Below are positions 23,518 through 31,318 of a DNA stretch of 39,509 bases, piece after piece. The translations under genes were made by a program, and so were the position numbers. Each line of letters begins with the position of its first letter. Position 1 is the first letter of the stretch. The notes beneath the pieces are model-generated. The model was not told where the DNA came from. It did no database searches and saw only the letters and a list, made by a program, of their open reading frames with translations. Origin of the DNA: Pseudoselenomonas ruminantium (GTDB lineage Bacteria; Bacillota; Negativicutes; Selenomonadales; Selenomonadaceae); the NCBI GenBank assembly GCA_002373045.1, contig DFHU01000066.1, forward strand, positions 1-39,509, in the 5' to 3' direction.

Positions 23518-25095
23518 GTGAGCAGCATGTTGCAAAAACTTCCCATAGGTGTACAGAGTTTTGCGCATTTACGGCAGGAAGGGTATTTATACGTCGATAA
23601 GACAAAATACATTCATGAGTTGTTAAATGGCAGCAAGCAGTATTTTCTCAGCCGTCCACGCAGGTTTGGTAAAAGCTTATTTTTGTCTACGTTGAAGGCG
23701 TATTGGCAGGGGCAAAAAGAATTGTTTAGCGGCCTGTATATTGCAGCAGAGGAAGACAAATCAGCCCATCCTTGGCAGGCATATCCGGTGTTTGTCTTTG
23801 ATTTTAATGGTAAAAATTATCAAAAAGCACAAGCACTGGAAAATGTTTTGGATGAAAAATTGCGTGGTTGGGAACAGGGATACGCGCTGAGTGGTACGCA
23901 ATCTTTGGAAGAACGTTTTCGGCTGTTATTGGCTGCGGCCAAAGAAAAAAGCGGGCGGCCTTGTGTAGTTCTGGTGGATGAATATGATAAGCCGCTGCTG
24001 GATGTGATGGCGGATGAAACACTGGCTGAACATAATAAGGCCGTGTTCAAGGGCTTTTTTGGCGTGCTGAAAAGTTGCGATGAATACTTGCAGTTCGTTT
24101 TTATTACCGGAGTTACGAAATTTAGCAAAGTGAGTATTTTTAGCGACTTAAATCATCTGAAAGACATATCCATGAACAAAAAATACGCTGCTGTTTGTGG
24201 AATTACGGAAAATGAACTGACTGACACGTTATGGCCGCAGTTGGAAAAGTTTGCTGAAGTGCAAGATAAGACGACAAAAGATTGTCAACAGAAGCTGCGC
24301 AGAACTTATGATGGCTACCATTTTCATCCACAGGGGGAGGGTGTGTACAATCCATTTTCCCTGCTTAATGCTTTGGATGATGGTGAATTGCGTTCGTATT
24401 GGTTTGTAACGGGTACGCCCACCTTTTTAATCAAGAAACTGCAAGATGGTGAATTTGACCTTTGGAAGTTCACGGATGGCAAATTATATTCGGACGAACG
24501 GGCGTTAGCGGACTACCGCGCGGATAATCCGGATATTTTGCCGTTGTTGTATCAAACGGGCTATCTGACTATCGTCGGCTATGATGATCGGCGCCAGCGG
24601 CTGACAATGGGCTTCCCTAATGAGGAGGTCAAATATGGATTTTTGGAAAGCCTTATGCCGGCTTATGCACCCAAGGCTGTTCCGGGGACGGATACGGATA
24701 TTTTTACATTGGATGACTATGTGGAAAATGGCAACGTAGATGGGATACGGCAGATATTGACCGCTTTGTTTGCCAGCATTCCTTATACATCAGCCGGGAC
24801 CCGCTTTGAGCATTACTTCGCCACGGTGATCTATCTGGTCTTTACTCTGCTGGGAAAATATGTGCATTCTGAAGTGCATAACAGTCAGGGGCGGGCGGAC
24901 TGCATTTTGGAAACTGCAGCATATGTCTATATTTTTGAGTTTAAGCTGGACAAGAGTGCTCAGGTGGCGTTGGCGCAAATCGAGGAAAAGGGATATGCCC
25001 TGCCGTATACAGCTGACAAACGGAAAATTTACCGCATTGGTGTAAACTTTTCGTCCGAAAGCCGTAATATTGACGCGTGGGAAGTTTGTGAATAA
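23518..25095 (+). CDS. AAA-ATPase-like protein with C-terminal PD-(D/E)XK nuclease domain
   Basis: A 525-residue protein of the predicted AAA-ATPase / PDDEXK group common in Bacteroidetes and Firmicutes. The N-terminus GVQSFAHLRQEGYLYVDKT is diagnostic; the Walker A-like loop is SRPRRFGKS (K52), Walker B is VVLVDEYDKPLLD, and a C-terminal nuclease core is D461 (GRADC) with E474-F-K476 (IFEFKLD). Biological role is unknown; nuclease linked to a nucleotide-driven switch suggests mobile-element or defence function. GTG at 23518 is 7 nt after AAGGGGA; an adjacent TTG or the ATG at 23527 are alternatives. It starts 4 nt after the AlkD-like gene's stop. Codon use is AT-rich like the primase-helicase gene. 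Confidence 0.85.
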   Translation: MSSMLQKLPIGVQSFAHLRQEGYLYVDKTKYIHELLNGSKQYFLSRPRRFGKSLFLSTLKAYWQGQKELFSGLYIAAEEDKSAHPWQAYPVFVFDFNGKNYQKAQALENVLDEKLRGWEQGYALSGTQSLEERFRLLLAAAKEKSGRPCVVLVDEYDKPLLDVMADETLAEHNKAVFKGFFGVLKSCDEYLQFVFITGVTKFSKVSIFSDLNHLKDISMNKKYAAVCGITENELTDTLWPQLEKFAEVQDKTTKDCQQKLRRTYDGYHFHPQGEGVYNPFSLLNALDDGELRSYWFVTGTPTFLIKKLQDGEFDLWKFTDGKLYSDERALADYRADNPDILPLLYQTGYLTIVGYDDRRQRLTMGFPNEEVKYGFLESLMPAYAPKAVPGTDTDIFTLDDYVENGNVDGIRQILTALFASIPYTSAGTRFEHYFATVIYLVFTLLGKYVHSEVHNSQGRADCILETAAYVYIFEFKLDKSAQVALAQIEEKGYALPYTADKRKIYRIGVNFSSESRNIDAWEVCE

Positions 25096-25125
25096 AATCA
25101 AATGCTTTTAGAGCGGCCGTATTTG

Positions 25126-25134
25126 TGCTATACT
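25126..25134 (+). promoter_or_regulatory. Extended -10 promoter for gatCAB
   Basis: TGC-TATACT (25126-25134) upstream of gatC; the -35 region is poor (TTTTAG at 17-nt spacing), as often with extended -10 promoters. Confidence 0.6.
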
Positions 25135-25186
25135 ATTAAAGTATGTTTCCTAGCGATAACAATAAACATCTATGGATGGTGAGAAA

Positions 25187-25477
25187 ATGAAAGTTACCAA
25201 AGAAGATTTGCAAAATGTAGCGGTTCTTTCCCGTTTGGCAATCCCTGCCGACCAGGAGGACAAGTACATTGACCAAATGGATAAAATCCTGACCTATATG
25301 GACAATCTGTCCGAGCTGGATACGGAAAATGTTAAGCCGACCACTTACGCCCTGCCCATGCAGAACGTGTTCCGCAAGGACGAAGTGAAAGCATCCCTTG
25401 ACCGTGAGGCAGCGCTCGCGAATGCTCCGCTCAAGGAAGACGGCTACTTCAAAGTACCGAAGGTTCTGGAAGACTAA
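25187..25477 (+). CDS. gatC: Asp-tRNA(Asn)/Glu-tRNA(Gln) amidotransferase subunit C
   Basis: A 96-residue GatC, the small subunit that clamps GatA and GatB together. KVTKEDLQNVAVLSRLAIP and MDKILTYMDNLSELDTENV are typical, and length matches the family when the ATG at 25187 is used (GGTGAG at 25177-25182). An ATG 15 nt upstream is possible but lacks a spaced ribosome binding site. First gene of the gatCAB operon, needed in organisms that make Gln-tRNA and/or Asn-tRNA by transamidation. Confidence 0.95.
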   Translation: MKVTKEDLQNVAVLSRLAIPADQEDKYIDQMDKILTYMDNLSELDTENVKPTTYALPMQNVFRKDEVKASLDREAALANAPLKEDGYFKVPKVLED

Positions 25478-25493
25478 GGCAGGAGGATTGAAC

Positions 25494-26966
25494 GTGAGAT
25501 TATATGAAAAACCGGCTCATGTACTCCATGATATGCTGGTGAATAAAGAGATTACAAGTGTAGAGCTCACCGAAGATGTGCTGGCGCGCATCGACGAGGT
25601 GGAAGGCGACGTTAAAGCATATTTGACCATTACCCGCGACGAAGCTCTGGCTCAGGCCAAGGCTGTGGACGAAAAGATTGCCCGCGGTGAGGAGATTTCT
25701 TTCCTCGAAGGTATCCCGGGCGCCATCAAGGACAATATCTGCACCAAGGGCGTAAAGACGACTTGTGCCTCCAAGATTCTGGAAAACTTCGTACCGCCTT
25801 ATGATGCTACGGTAATGACCAAGCTCAAAGCCGAAAATCCCGTTATCCTGGGCAAGCTCAACATGGATGAGTTCGCCATGGGCGGTTCCACGGAAAATTC
25901 TGCGTACCATCCGACCTGCAATCCCTGGAATACGGAATGTGTACCGGGCGGTTCCTCGGGCGGCAGCGCAGCATCCGTAGCTGCAGGTACGGCAATTTGG
26001 TCGCTTGGTTCCGATACGGGCGGCTCCATCCGTCAGCCGGCATCCTTCTGCGGCGTGGTAGGCCTCAAGCCGACTTATGGCCGTGTTTCCCGTTATGGTC
26101 TTGTGGCTTATGGTTCCTCGCTTGACCAGATTGGCCCTGTGACCCGTGATGTGATGGACTGCGCGAACATCCTCAACATCATCGCCGGCCATGATGACAT
26201 GGATTCCACTTCCAGCGCTGCGGAAGTGCCGGATTTCACCAAGGCGTTGGTAGAAGATGTGAAGGGCCTTAAAATCGGTCTGCCGAAGGAATACTTCGTC
26301 AAGGGCATGGACCCCGAAGTGGAAAAGGCTATCCGCATGGCTATCGAAAAGTACAAGGAAATGGGCGCTGAAATCGTTGAGATTTCCCTGCCCCATACGG
26401 ATTATGCGATTTCTGCCTATTACCTCATTGCCCCGGCTGAAGCTGCTACCAACCTGCAGCGTTATGACGGTGTAAGCTATGGTGAACGCGTGGAAGGTGA
26501 AGACCTCGTCGCCATGATGACCAACACCCGTACGGAAAAATTTGGTGAAGAAGTAAAACGCCGTATCGTTATCGGTAACTATGCTCTGTCTGCCGGTTAC
26601 TATGATGCTTACTACCTCAAAGCCATGAAAGTGCGTACGCTTGTAGCTGAGGACTATGCCAAAGCCTTTGAACAGGTGGATGTCATCTTAGCCCCGGTTG
26701 CACCGACCACAGCCTTCAAGATTGGCGAAATGGCCGGCGACCCGCTGCAGATGTATCTGCAGGATGCCTGCACCGTACCTTTGAATCTGGCTGGCCTGCC
26801 GGGTATCTCCATTCCCTGCGGCATGAGCAGCAAGGGAATGCCTATCGGCATGCAGCTTATCGGCAAGGCGCTGGATGAGGAAACCATTATCCGTGCGGCT
26901 TACACCTATGAACAGAGCCAGGAGTATCACACGAAAATGCCGCAGCTGGGAGGTAACAACGAATGA
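25494..26966 (+). CDS. gatA: Asp/Glu-tRNA amidotransferase subunit A (amidase)
   Basis: A 490-residue amidase-signature enzyme releasing ammonia from glutamine (or asparagine) and channelling it to GatB. The catalytic Lys-cisSer-Ser set is complete: K79 in PGAIKDNI, S154 in PGGSSGGSAAS and S178 in SDTGGSIRQP, the same numbering as in the Staphylococcus enzyme when the GTG at 25494 is the start. AGGAGG (25481-25486) supports this start. It overlaps gatB by ATGA, ensuring equal synthesis. Confidence 0.97.
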   Translation: MRLYEKPAHVLHDMLVNKEITSVELTEDVLARIDEVEGDVKAYLTITRDEALAQAKAVDEKIARGEEISFLEGIPGAIKDNICTKGVKTTCASKILENFVPPYDATVMTKLKAENPVILGKLNMDEFAMGGSTENSAYHPTCNPWNTECVPGGSSGGSAASVAAGTAIWSLGSDTGGSIRQPASFCGVVGLKPTYGRVSRYGLVAYGSSLDQIGPVTRDVMDCANILNIIAGHDDMDSTSSAAEVPDFTKALVEDVKGLKIGLPKEYFVKGMDPEVEKAIRMAIEKYKEMGAEIVEISLPHTDYAISAYYLIAPAEAATNLQRYDGVSYGERVEGEDLVAMMTNTRTEKFGEEVKRRIVIGNYALSAGYYDAYYLKAMKVRTLVAEDYAKAFEQVDVILAPVAPTTAFKIGEMAGDPLQMYLQDACTVPLNLAGLPGISIPCGMSSKGMPIGMQLIGKALDEETIIRAAYTYEQSQEYHTKMPQLGGNNE

Positions 26967-28402
26967 AGTACGAAGCCGTCATTGGCCTGGAAATACATTG
27001 TGAATTAAAGACGAAAACCAAGATTTTCTGCGGTTGTGCCACGGAATTTGGTGCTGACCAGAACACCCATGTATGCCCCGTGTGCCTGGGTATGCCCGGT
27101 GTACTGCCCACGGTAAATCAGCGTGTGGTGGAGTTCGGCATTAAGGCAGGTCTTGCCACGAACTGCGAAATCAACAAGTACAGCAAGTTTGACCGTAAGA
27201 ACTATTACTATCCTGACCTGCCGAAGAACTGGCAGACTTCCCAGTACGACCTGCCCATTGCTGAACACGGCTGGGTGGATATTGATGTGGCCGGCGAGAA
27301 GAAACGCATCCGCCTGACCCGTATCCATATGGAAGAAGATGCCGGCAAGCTCGTGCATTCTGGCACGACCATCAAGGATTCTGCTTCCAGTAACGTTGAT
27401 TACAACCGTACTGGCGTGCCCCTCTTGGAAATCGTATCCGAACCGGATATGAGCTCGGCTGAAGAAGCCCGTGCCTATATGGAAAAAATCAAGGCCATCA
27501 TGGAATACATTGATGTGTCCAACTGCCGTATGGAAGAAGGCAACCTGCGCGCCGACATCAACGTATCCCTGCGCCCGGTGGGCACGAAGGAACTCGGCAC
27601 CCGTACCGAGATGAAGAACATTAACAGCTTCAAAAACCTCGAAGACGCCATCAACTACGAAATCGAGCGTCAGACGGAAGTTCTCGAAGACGGCGGCCAT
27701 ATCGTGCAGGAAACCCGTACCTATGACCCGGCCCGCGGTATCACGCTGTCCATGCGCAGCAAGGAAAATGCCCATGACTACCGCTACATGCCGGAACCAG
27801 ACCTGCCGCCCATCGTGACCAGCGAAGAAACCATCGAAAAGTACCGCAGTGAGCTGCCGGAACTGCCCGATGCCCGCCGCGCACGTCTGGAAAAGGATTT
27901 CGGCCTGTCCGATTACGATGCCGGTATCATCACGAGCTCCCGCGCTATGGCTGAATACTTTGATGCTGTAGTGGCTACGGGCGCTGATGCCAAGCTGGCA
28001 GCCAACTGGATGATGGGCGATTTGGCCAAGAACCTCAACGAGGAAGGTCTCGACATCAGCAAATCACCGGTGGACGCTCAGCGTCTCGGCGAAATGATTC
28101 AGCTTATCATGAAGGACACCATTTCCGGCAAGATTGCCAAGAAGGTCTTCAAGGAAATGTGGACGAATACCGACAGTCCGGAAAAAATCGTCAAGGACAA
28201 GGGCCTTGTACAGATTACCGATACCAAAGCCATCGAAGGCATTGTGGACGAAGTTATCGCCAACAACCAGAAAGCCGTTGATGACTACAAGGGCGGCAAC
28301 AAGAAGGCCATCGGCGCACTCGTAGGCCAGGTTATGAAGGCCTCCAAGGGTAAAGCCAACCCGCAGATGGTCAACAAACTTTTAGCTGAAAAATTAGGCT
28401 GA
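26963..28402 (+). CDS. gatB: Asp/Glu-tRNA amidotransferase subunit B
   Basis: A 479-residue GatB that binds mischarged tRNA, phosphorylates the carboxylate and amidates it. The N-terminal YEAVIGLEIHCELKTKTKIFC, zinc-site cysteines (FCGCA and CPVCLG), and EEDAGKLVHSG are present, and the C-terminal helical/YqeY-like domain ends ANPQMVNKLLAEKLG. Length is normal. GGGAGGTAAC precedes the start, which overlaps the gatA stop. Terminator follows. Confidence 0.97.
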   Translation: MKYEAVIGLEIHCELKTKTKIFCGCATEFGADQNTHVCPVCLGMPGVLPTVNQRVVEFGIKAGLATNCEINKYSKFDRKNYYYPDLPKNWQTSQYDLPIAEHGWVDIDVAGEKKRIRLTRIHMEEDAGKLVHSGTTIKDSASSNVDYNRTGVPLLEIVSEPDMSSAEEARAYMEKIKAIMEYIDVSNCRMEEGNLRADINVSLRPVGTKELGTRTEMKNINSFKNLEDAINYEIERQTEVLEDGGHIVQETRTYDPARGITLSMRSKENAHDYRYMPEPDLPPIVTSEETIEKYRSELPELPDARRARLEKDFGLSDYDAGIITSSRAMAEYFDAVVATGADAKLAANWMMGDLAKNLNEEGLDISKSPVDAQRLGEMIQLIMKDTISGKIAKKVFKEMWTNTDSPEKIVKDKGLVQITDTKAIEGIVDEVIANNQKAVDDYKGGNKKAIGALVGQVMKASKGKANPQMVNKLLAEKLG

Positions 28403-28410
28403 TTTTTATA

Positions 28411-28457
28411 GAATACAGGAAGGGGATGCCAAAGGGCATCCCTGTATTCTCTTTTTA
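28411..28457 (+). terminator. Intrinsic terminator after gatB
   Basis: GAATACAGG (28411-28419) and GGATGCC (28424-28430) pair with GGCATCC and CTGTATTC (to 28449), interrupted only by an internal bulge, then TCTTTTTA. The stem ends a few bases before the next gene's ribosome binding site. Confidence 0.8.
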
Positions 28458-28470
28458 GGGAGGAAATACA

Positions 28471-28878
28471 ATGGCAGAAGTAAAGGAAAAATTACCCGGT
28501 GAAGCCTATTGTTTTGCCTGCGGCCCAGAAAATCCGATTGGCCTGCATCTGGATTTTCATTTTGCTGATGATAAATATATTGCCGAAAAAGCTCTGCCGC
28601 ATGAATACCAGAGCTATGACGGCGTGGTTCATGGTGGTATCGTGACCACGATGCTGGATGAGGCCATGGGCGGCTATTTGTACTCTGCCGGAGAAAAGGC
28701 CGTAACGGCTCGTCTGGATGTTCGTTATCGCAAGCCAACTCCTGTGGATGAACCTCTGACCATTACCGGCTGGGAAGAAAGCCGCCGTGGCAGTTTTGTC
28801 AATATGAAAGCCACGATTGCGCTGGCTGATGGCACGGTAACTGCCGAAGGTACTGCGAAAATGGCTTTGGTGGATTGA
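28471..28878 (+). CDS. PaaI-type hotdog-fold thioesterase
   Basis: A 135-residue hotdog-fold protein of the PaaI/YigI thioesterase group. The catalytic loop is VVHGGIVTTMLDEAMGGYL (HGG then the acidic residue on the helix), followed by TARLDVRYRKPTPVDEPL. The N-terminal CFACGPENPIGLHLDF is a recurrent feature of this subgroup. It would hydrolyse an acyl-CoA, substrate unknown. GGGAGG at 28458-28463 supports the start. A HAD-family gene follows after 19 nt, probably in the same transcript. Confidence 0.85.
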   Translation: MAEVKEKLPGEAYCFACGPENPIGLHLDFHFADDKYIAEKALPHEYQSYDGVVHGGIVTTMLDEAMGGYLYSAGEKAVTARLDVRYRKPTPVDEPLTITGWEESRRGSFVNMKATIALADGTVTAEGTAKMALVD

Positions 28879-28897
28879 TAGGAAAGGTGCGTTAGAT

Positions 28898-29557
28898 ATG
28901 CAGTATAAAGCCGCCATCTTTGATTTGGATGGTACATTGATTGACTCGTTGGCCGATTTGGCCGATAGTGCCAATGAAATGCTCACAAGCTATGGCTATC
29001 CCACGCATGATATCGACAAATATCGTTACTTTGTGGGCAATGGCTCCCGTAAGCTCATTGAACGCTGCCTGCCTGCTGACAAAGCCGCAGATTCGGCTTT
29101 TGTGGATGAGGCTTTGGCGAAATACAAAGAATGCTATGACCGCAATCTTACCCATAAGACTGCGTGCTATGATGGTATTATGGACATGCTGCAGACCTTG
29201 CAGGCCAGGAATATTCCCTTGGGCATCTGCACGAACAAGCATCAGTCGGCAGCGGATATCATCGTGGCAAAATTATTCCCAAAAGATATGTTTGTGTCCG
29301 TTATCGGTGACTGCAAGGATTTGCCGCGCAAGCCTGACCCGAAAAAGGTTTTGCTGATTGCGGCAAAAATGGGCGTGAAGCCGGCGGAGGTTGCTTATTT
29401 TGGCGATACCAGCGTGGATATGGACACGGCCAATAATGCCGGTATGCTGCCCATCGGTGTTACCTGGGGATTCCGTCCTCAGGAGGAATTAATGGAGCAT
29501 GGGGCGAAAATACTGTTGGACACCCCCATGGAACTGTTCAGCAAAGTTGAGTTTTAA
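28898..29557 (+). CDS. HAD-superfamily phosphatase, phosphoglycolate phosphatase-like
   Basis: A 219-residue HAD hydrolase. Motif I FDLDGTLIDSLADL (nucleophile D9, acid D11), motif II GICTNK, the Lys in RKPDPKKVL, and motif IV YFGDTSVDMDTANNAGM are all intact, with an alpha-helical cap between motifs I and II, as in Gph. It probably dephosphorylates 2-phosphoglycolate or another small phosphoester. AGGAAAGG precedes the start. The next gene starts 14 nt downstream. Confidence 0.87.
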   Translation: MQYKAAIFDLDGTLIDSLADLADSANEMLTSYGYPTHDIDKYRYFVGNGSRKLIERCLPADKAADSAFVDEALAKYKECYDRNLTHKTACYDGIMDMLQTLQARNIPLGICTNKHQSAADIIVAKLFPKDMFVSVIGDCKDLPRKPDPKKVLLIAAKMGVKPAEVAYFGDTSVDMDTANNAGMLPIGVTWGFRPQEELMEHGAKILLDTPMELFSKVEF

Positions 29558-29571
29558 GAAAGAGGAAATAA

Positions 29572-30939
29572 ATGAGCAAAAAAGTTCCCGTCGAAAAAGG
29601 AAAAGCTTATGAAATCGTGATTAACACCTTAGGCACCAGTGGCGAAGGTGTAGGACGCTATGAAGATTTTACGGTGTTTGTGCCCTACGCCTTGCCGGGG
29701 GAAACGGTGGAGGCCGTCATTGACGAAGTCAAAAAGACTTATGCCAAGGGGCATGTCCAAAAAATCATCACGAAAAGTGCGGACAGGGTAGAGCCGATTT
29801 GCGGCATTTACGATAAATGCGGCGGCTGCCAGCTTCAGCACCTTGAGTATATGGCCCAGCTGAAAGCCAAACGCCAGCAGGTCATTGATGCCGTGACCCG
29901 TATCGGCAAGCAGCCGGATTTATATGTCGAACCGACCATTGGGGCGGCTACGCCTTGGAATTACCGCAATAAAATGCAGTTTCCCATTGGCCGGGAGAAG
30001 GGCAGGACCATTATCGGCTGCTTTGCGCAGGGAAGCCATGCCATCATTGACACCACCGACTGCCATATCCAAAAGGAAGGCAACAACGAAGTGGTCAATG
30101 CGGTGCGGGAAATCGTGACCAAGCTGAATATTCCCGTCTATAACGAGGACAAGCATACCGGCGTCCTGCGTCATGTGGTAGGACGCGTGGGCAAGAACGG
30201 TGACATCATGGTGGTTATTGTCACCGCCACCAAGACCATGCCCAAGGAAAAAGAATTTGTCAAAATGCTGCGGGCAAGACTTCCCAAGGTGGTCAGCGTC
30301 CATCAGAATATCCAGACCTACCATAATAACGTCATTATGGGGCGCGACACGAAACTCCTCTGGGGCCGTCCAACCATTCAGGACAGTATTGGCCGTTTGA
30401 ATTTCCATATTTCGCCGCGCTCTTTCTTTCAGGTCAACACGAGTCAGGCAGAAGTCCTCTACAACAAGGCTCTGGAATATGCTAACTTAACCGGACAGGA
30501 AACGGTTATTGATGCTTATTGCGGTACGGGCACCATCACGCTGTTCCTCGCGCAAAAGGCTCATAGCGTTATCGGTATCGAAATCGTTAAGCCGGCAATC
30601 CTAGATGCCCAGAAAAATGCCCGCGATAACAACGTGCGCAATGCCGAATTTATCGTTGGTGACGCTACGCAGGTTATGCCCCGGCTTTACAAGCAGGGCG
30701 TCCGGGCAGATGTAGTGGTCGTAGACCCGCCAAGAGCAGGCTGCACGCCGACAGTTCTGGAAACCTTTGCCAACATGCAGCCAGAAAGAATCGTCTACGT
30801 ATCCTGCAATCCGGCAAGTCTTGCCAGAGATATTGCCATCCTTGACGAACAGGGCTACCAGGCTGTAAAAGTACAGCCTGTGGATATGTTCCCGTGTACT
30901 TCACATGTGGAAGTTTGCACGTTGCTTGTCAGAAAGTGA
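29572..30939 (+). CDS. 23S rRNA/tRNA uracil-C5 methyltransferase, RlmD/RumA (TrmA) family
   Basis: A 455-residue SAM-dependent RNA m5U methyltransferase. An N-terminal TRAM domain (residues about 1-65; GTSGEGVGRYEDFTVFVPYAL) is followed by iron-sulfur cysteines in CGIYDKCGGCQLQH. The methyltransferase domain has DAYCGTGTITLF, VVVDPPRAGC and the catalytic nucleophile region VSCNPASLARD, and ends with VDMFPCTSHVEV. These define the RumA/RlmD (YefA-like) group; whether the target is 23S rRNA U1939, U747 or both is not readable. Ribosome binding site AGAGGAAA. Confidence 0.93.
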   Translation: MSKKVPVEKGKAYEIVINTLGTSGEGVGRYEDFTVFVPYALPGETVEAVIDEVKKTYAKGHVQKIITKSADRVEPICGIYDKCGGCQLQHLEYMAQLKAKRQQVIDAVTRIGKQPDLYVEPTIGAATPWNYRNKMQFPIGREKGRTIIGCFAQGSHAIIDTTDCHIQKEGNNEVVNAVREIVTKLNIPVYNEDKHTGVLRHVVGRVGKNGDIMVVIVTATKTMPKEKEFVKMLRARLPKVVSVHQNIQTYHNNVIMGRDTKLLWGRPTIQDSIGRLNFHISPRSFFQVNTSQAEVLYNKALEYANLTGQETVIDAYCGTGTITLFLAQKAHSVIGIEIVKPAILDAQKNARDNNVRNAEFIVGDATQVMPRLYKQGVRADVVVVDPPRAGCTPTVLETFANMQPERIVYVSCNPASLARDIAILDEQGYQAVKVQPVDMFPCTSHVEVCTLLVRK

Positions 30940-31026
30940 TATGTTTCGGGCGGGCCTCCACGCATGTTGAGACGGTAGTATTGATGACACGAAAAAAATA
31001 ACAAGAGGCTCAGAGAAGCTAGATAT

Positions 31027-31081
31027 AGAGGGGGTTCGAGATTTCACTCCTAAGAAGTGATTTCCCGGAACCCTCTTTTTT
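31027..31081 (+). terminator. Intrinsic terminator after the uracil methyltransferase gene
   Basis: AGAGGGGGTTC pairs with GAACCCTCT (one bulged G), and TCACT/AGTGA forms an inner hairpin; TTTTTT follows to 31081. Confidence 0.75.
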
Positions 31082-31250
31082 ACTGGTTTGGCAATAGTTT
31101 TGACCACTGGAAAAAGGTGAGGGTTGTAACCGACAACTACTTTTTTGAGGGTTGGGACTACAGGACGGAGTGGAAAGTGGCAGAGAAAGGCTGAACGTTT
31201 TCCAAAGATAACCCTCCTTCTGTTTTGTAATATTTTGAAACCGCAGGCGA
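31082..31250. other. Non-coding stretch with GAGGGTT/AACCCTC repeats
   Basis: No convincing gene on either strand. GAGGGTT occurs twice in direct orientation and AACCCTC is present in the flanks, and GTTGT-AACCG-ACAAC followed by TACTTTTTT forms a second small terminator-like hairpin. A minus-strand open frame across it (30901-31452) has Arg/Ser/Cys-rich low-quality composition and is taken as spurious. Confidence 0.4.
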
Positions 31251-31297
31251 AAGAAAAAGGAGCTGTTGCACCAAAAATTAGTGCAACAGCCCCTTTA
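31251..31297 (-). terminator. Intrinsic terminator of the LuxR-type regulator gene
   Basis: On the minus strand AAAGGGGCTGTTGCAC pairs with GTGCAACAGCTCCTTTTT around a 9-nt A/T loop, then a T-run. It lies about 20 bp past the regulator stop. Confidence 0.85.
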
Positions 31298-31318
31298 GTC
31301 TGTTGTTCCCTTTGTAAT

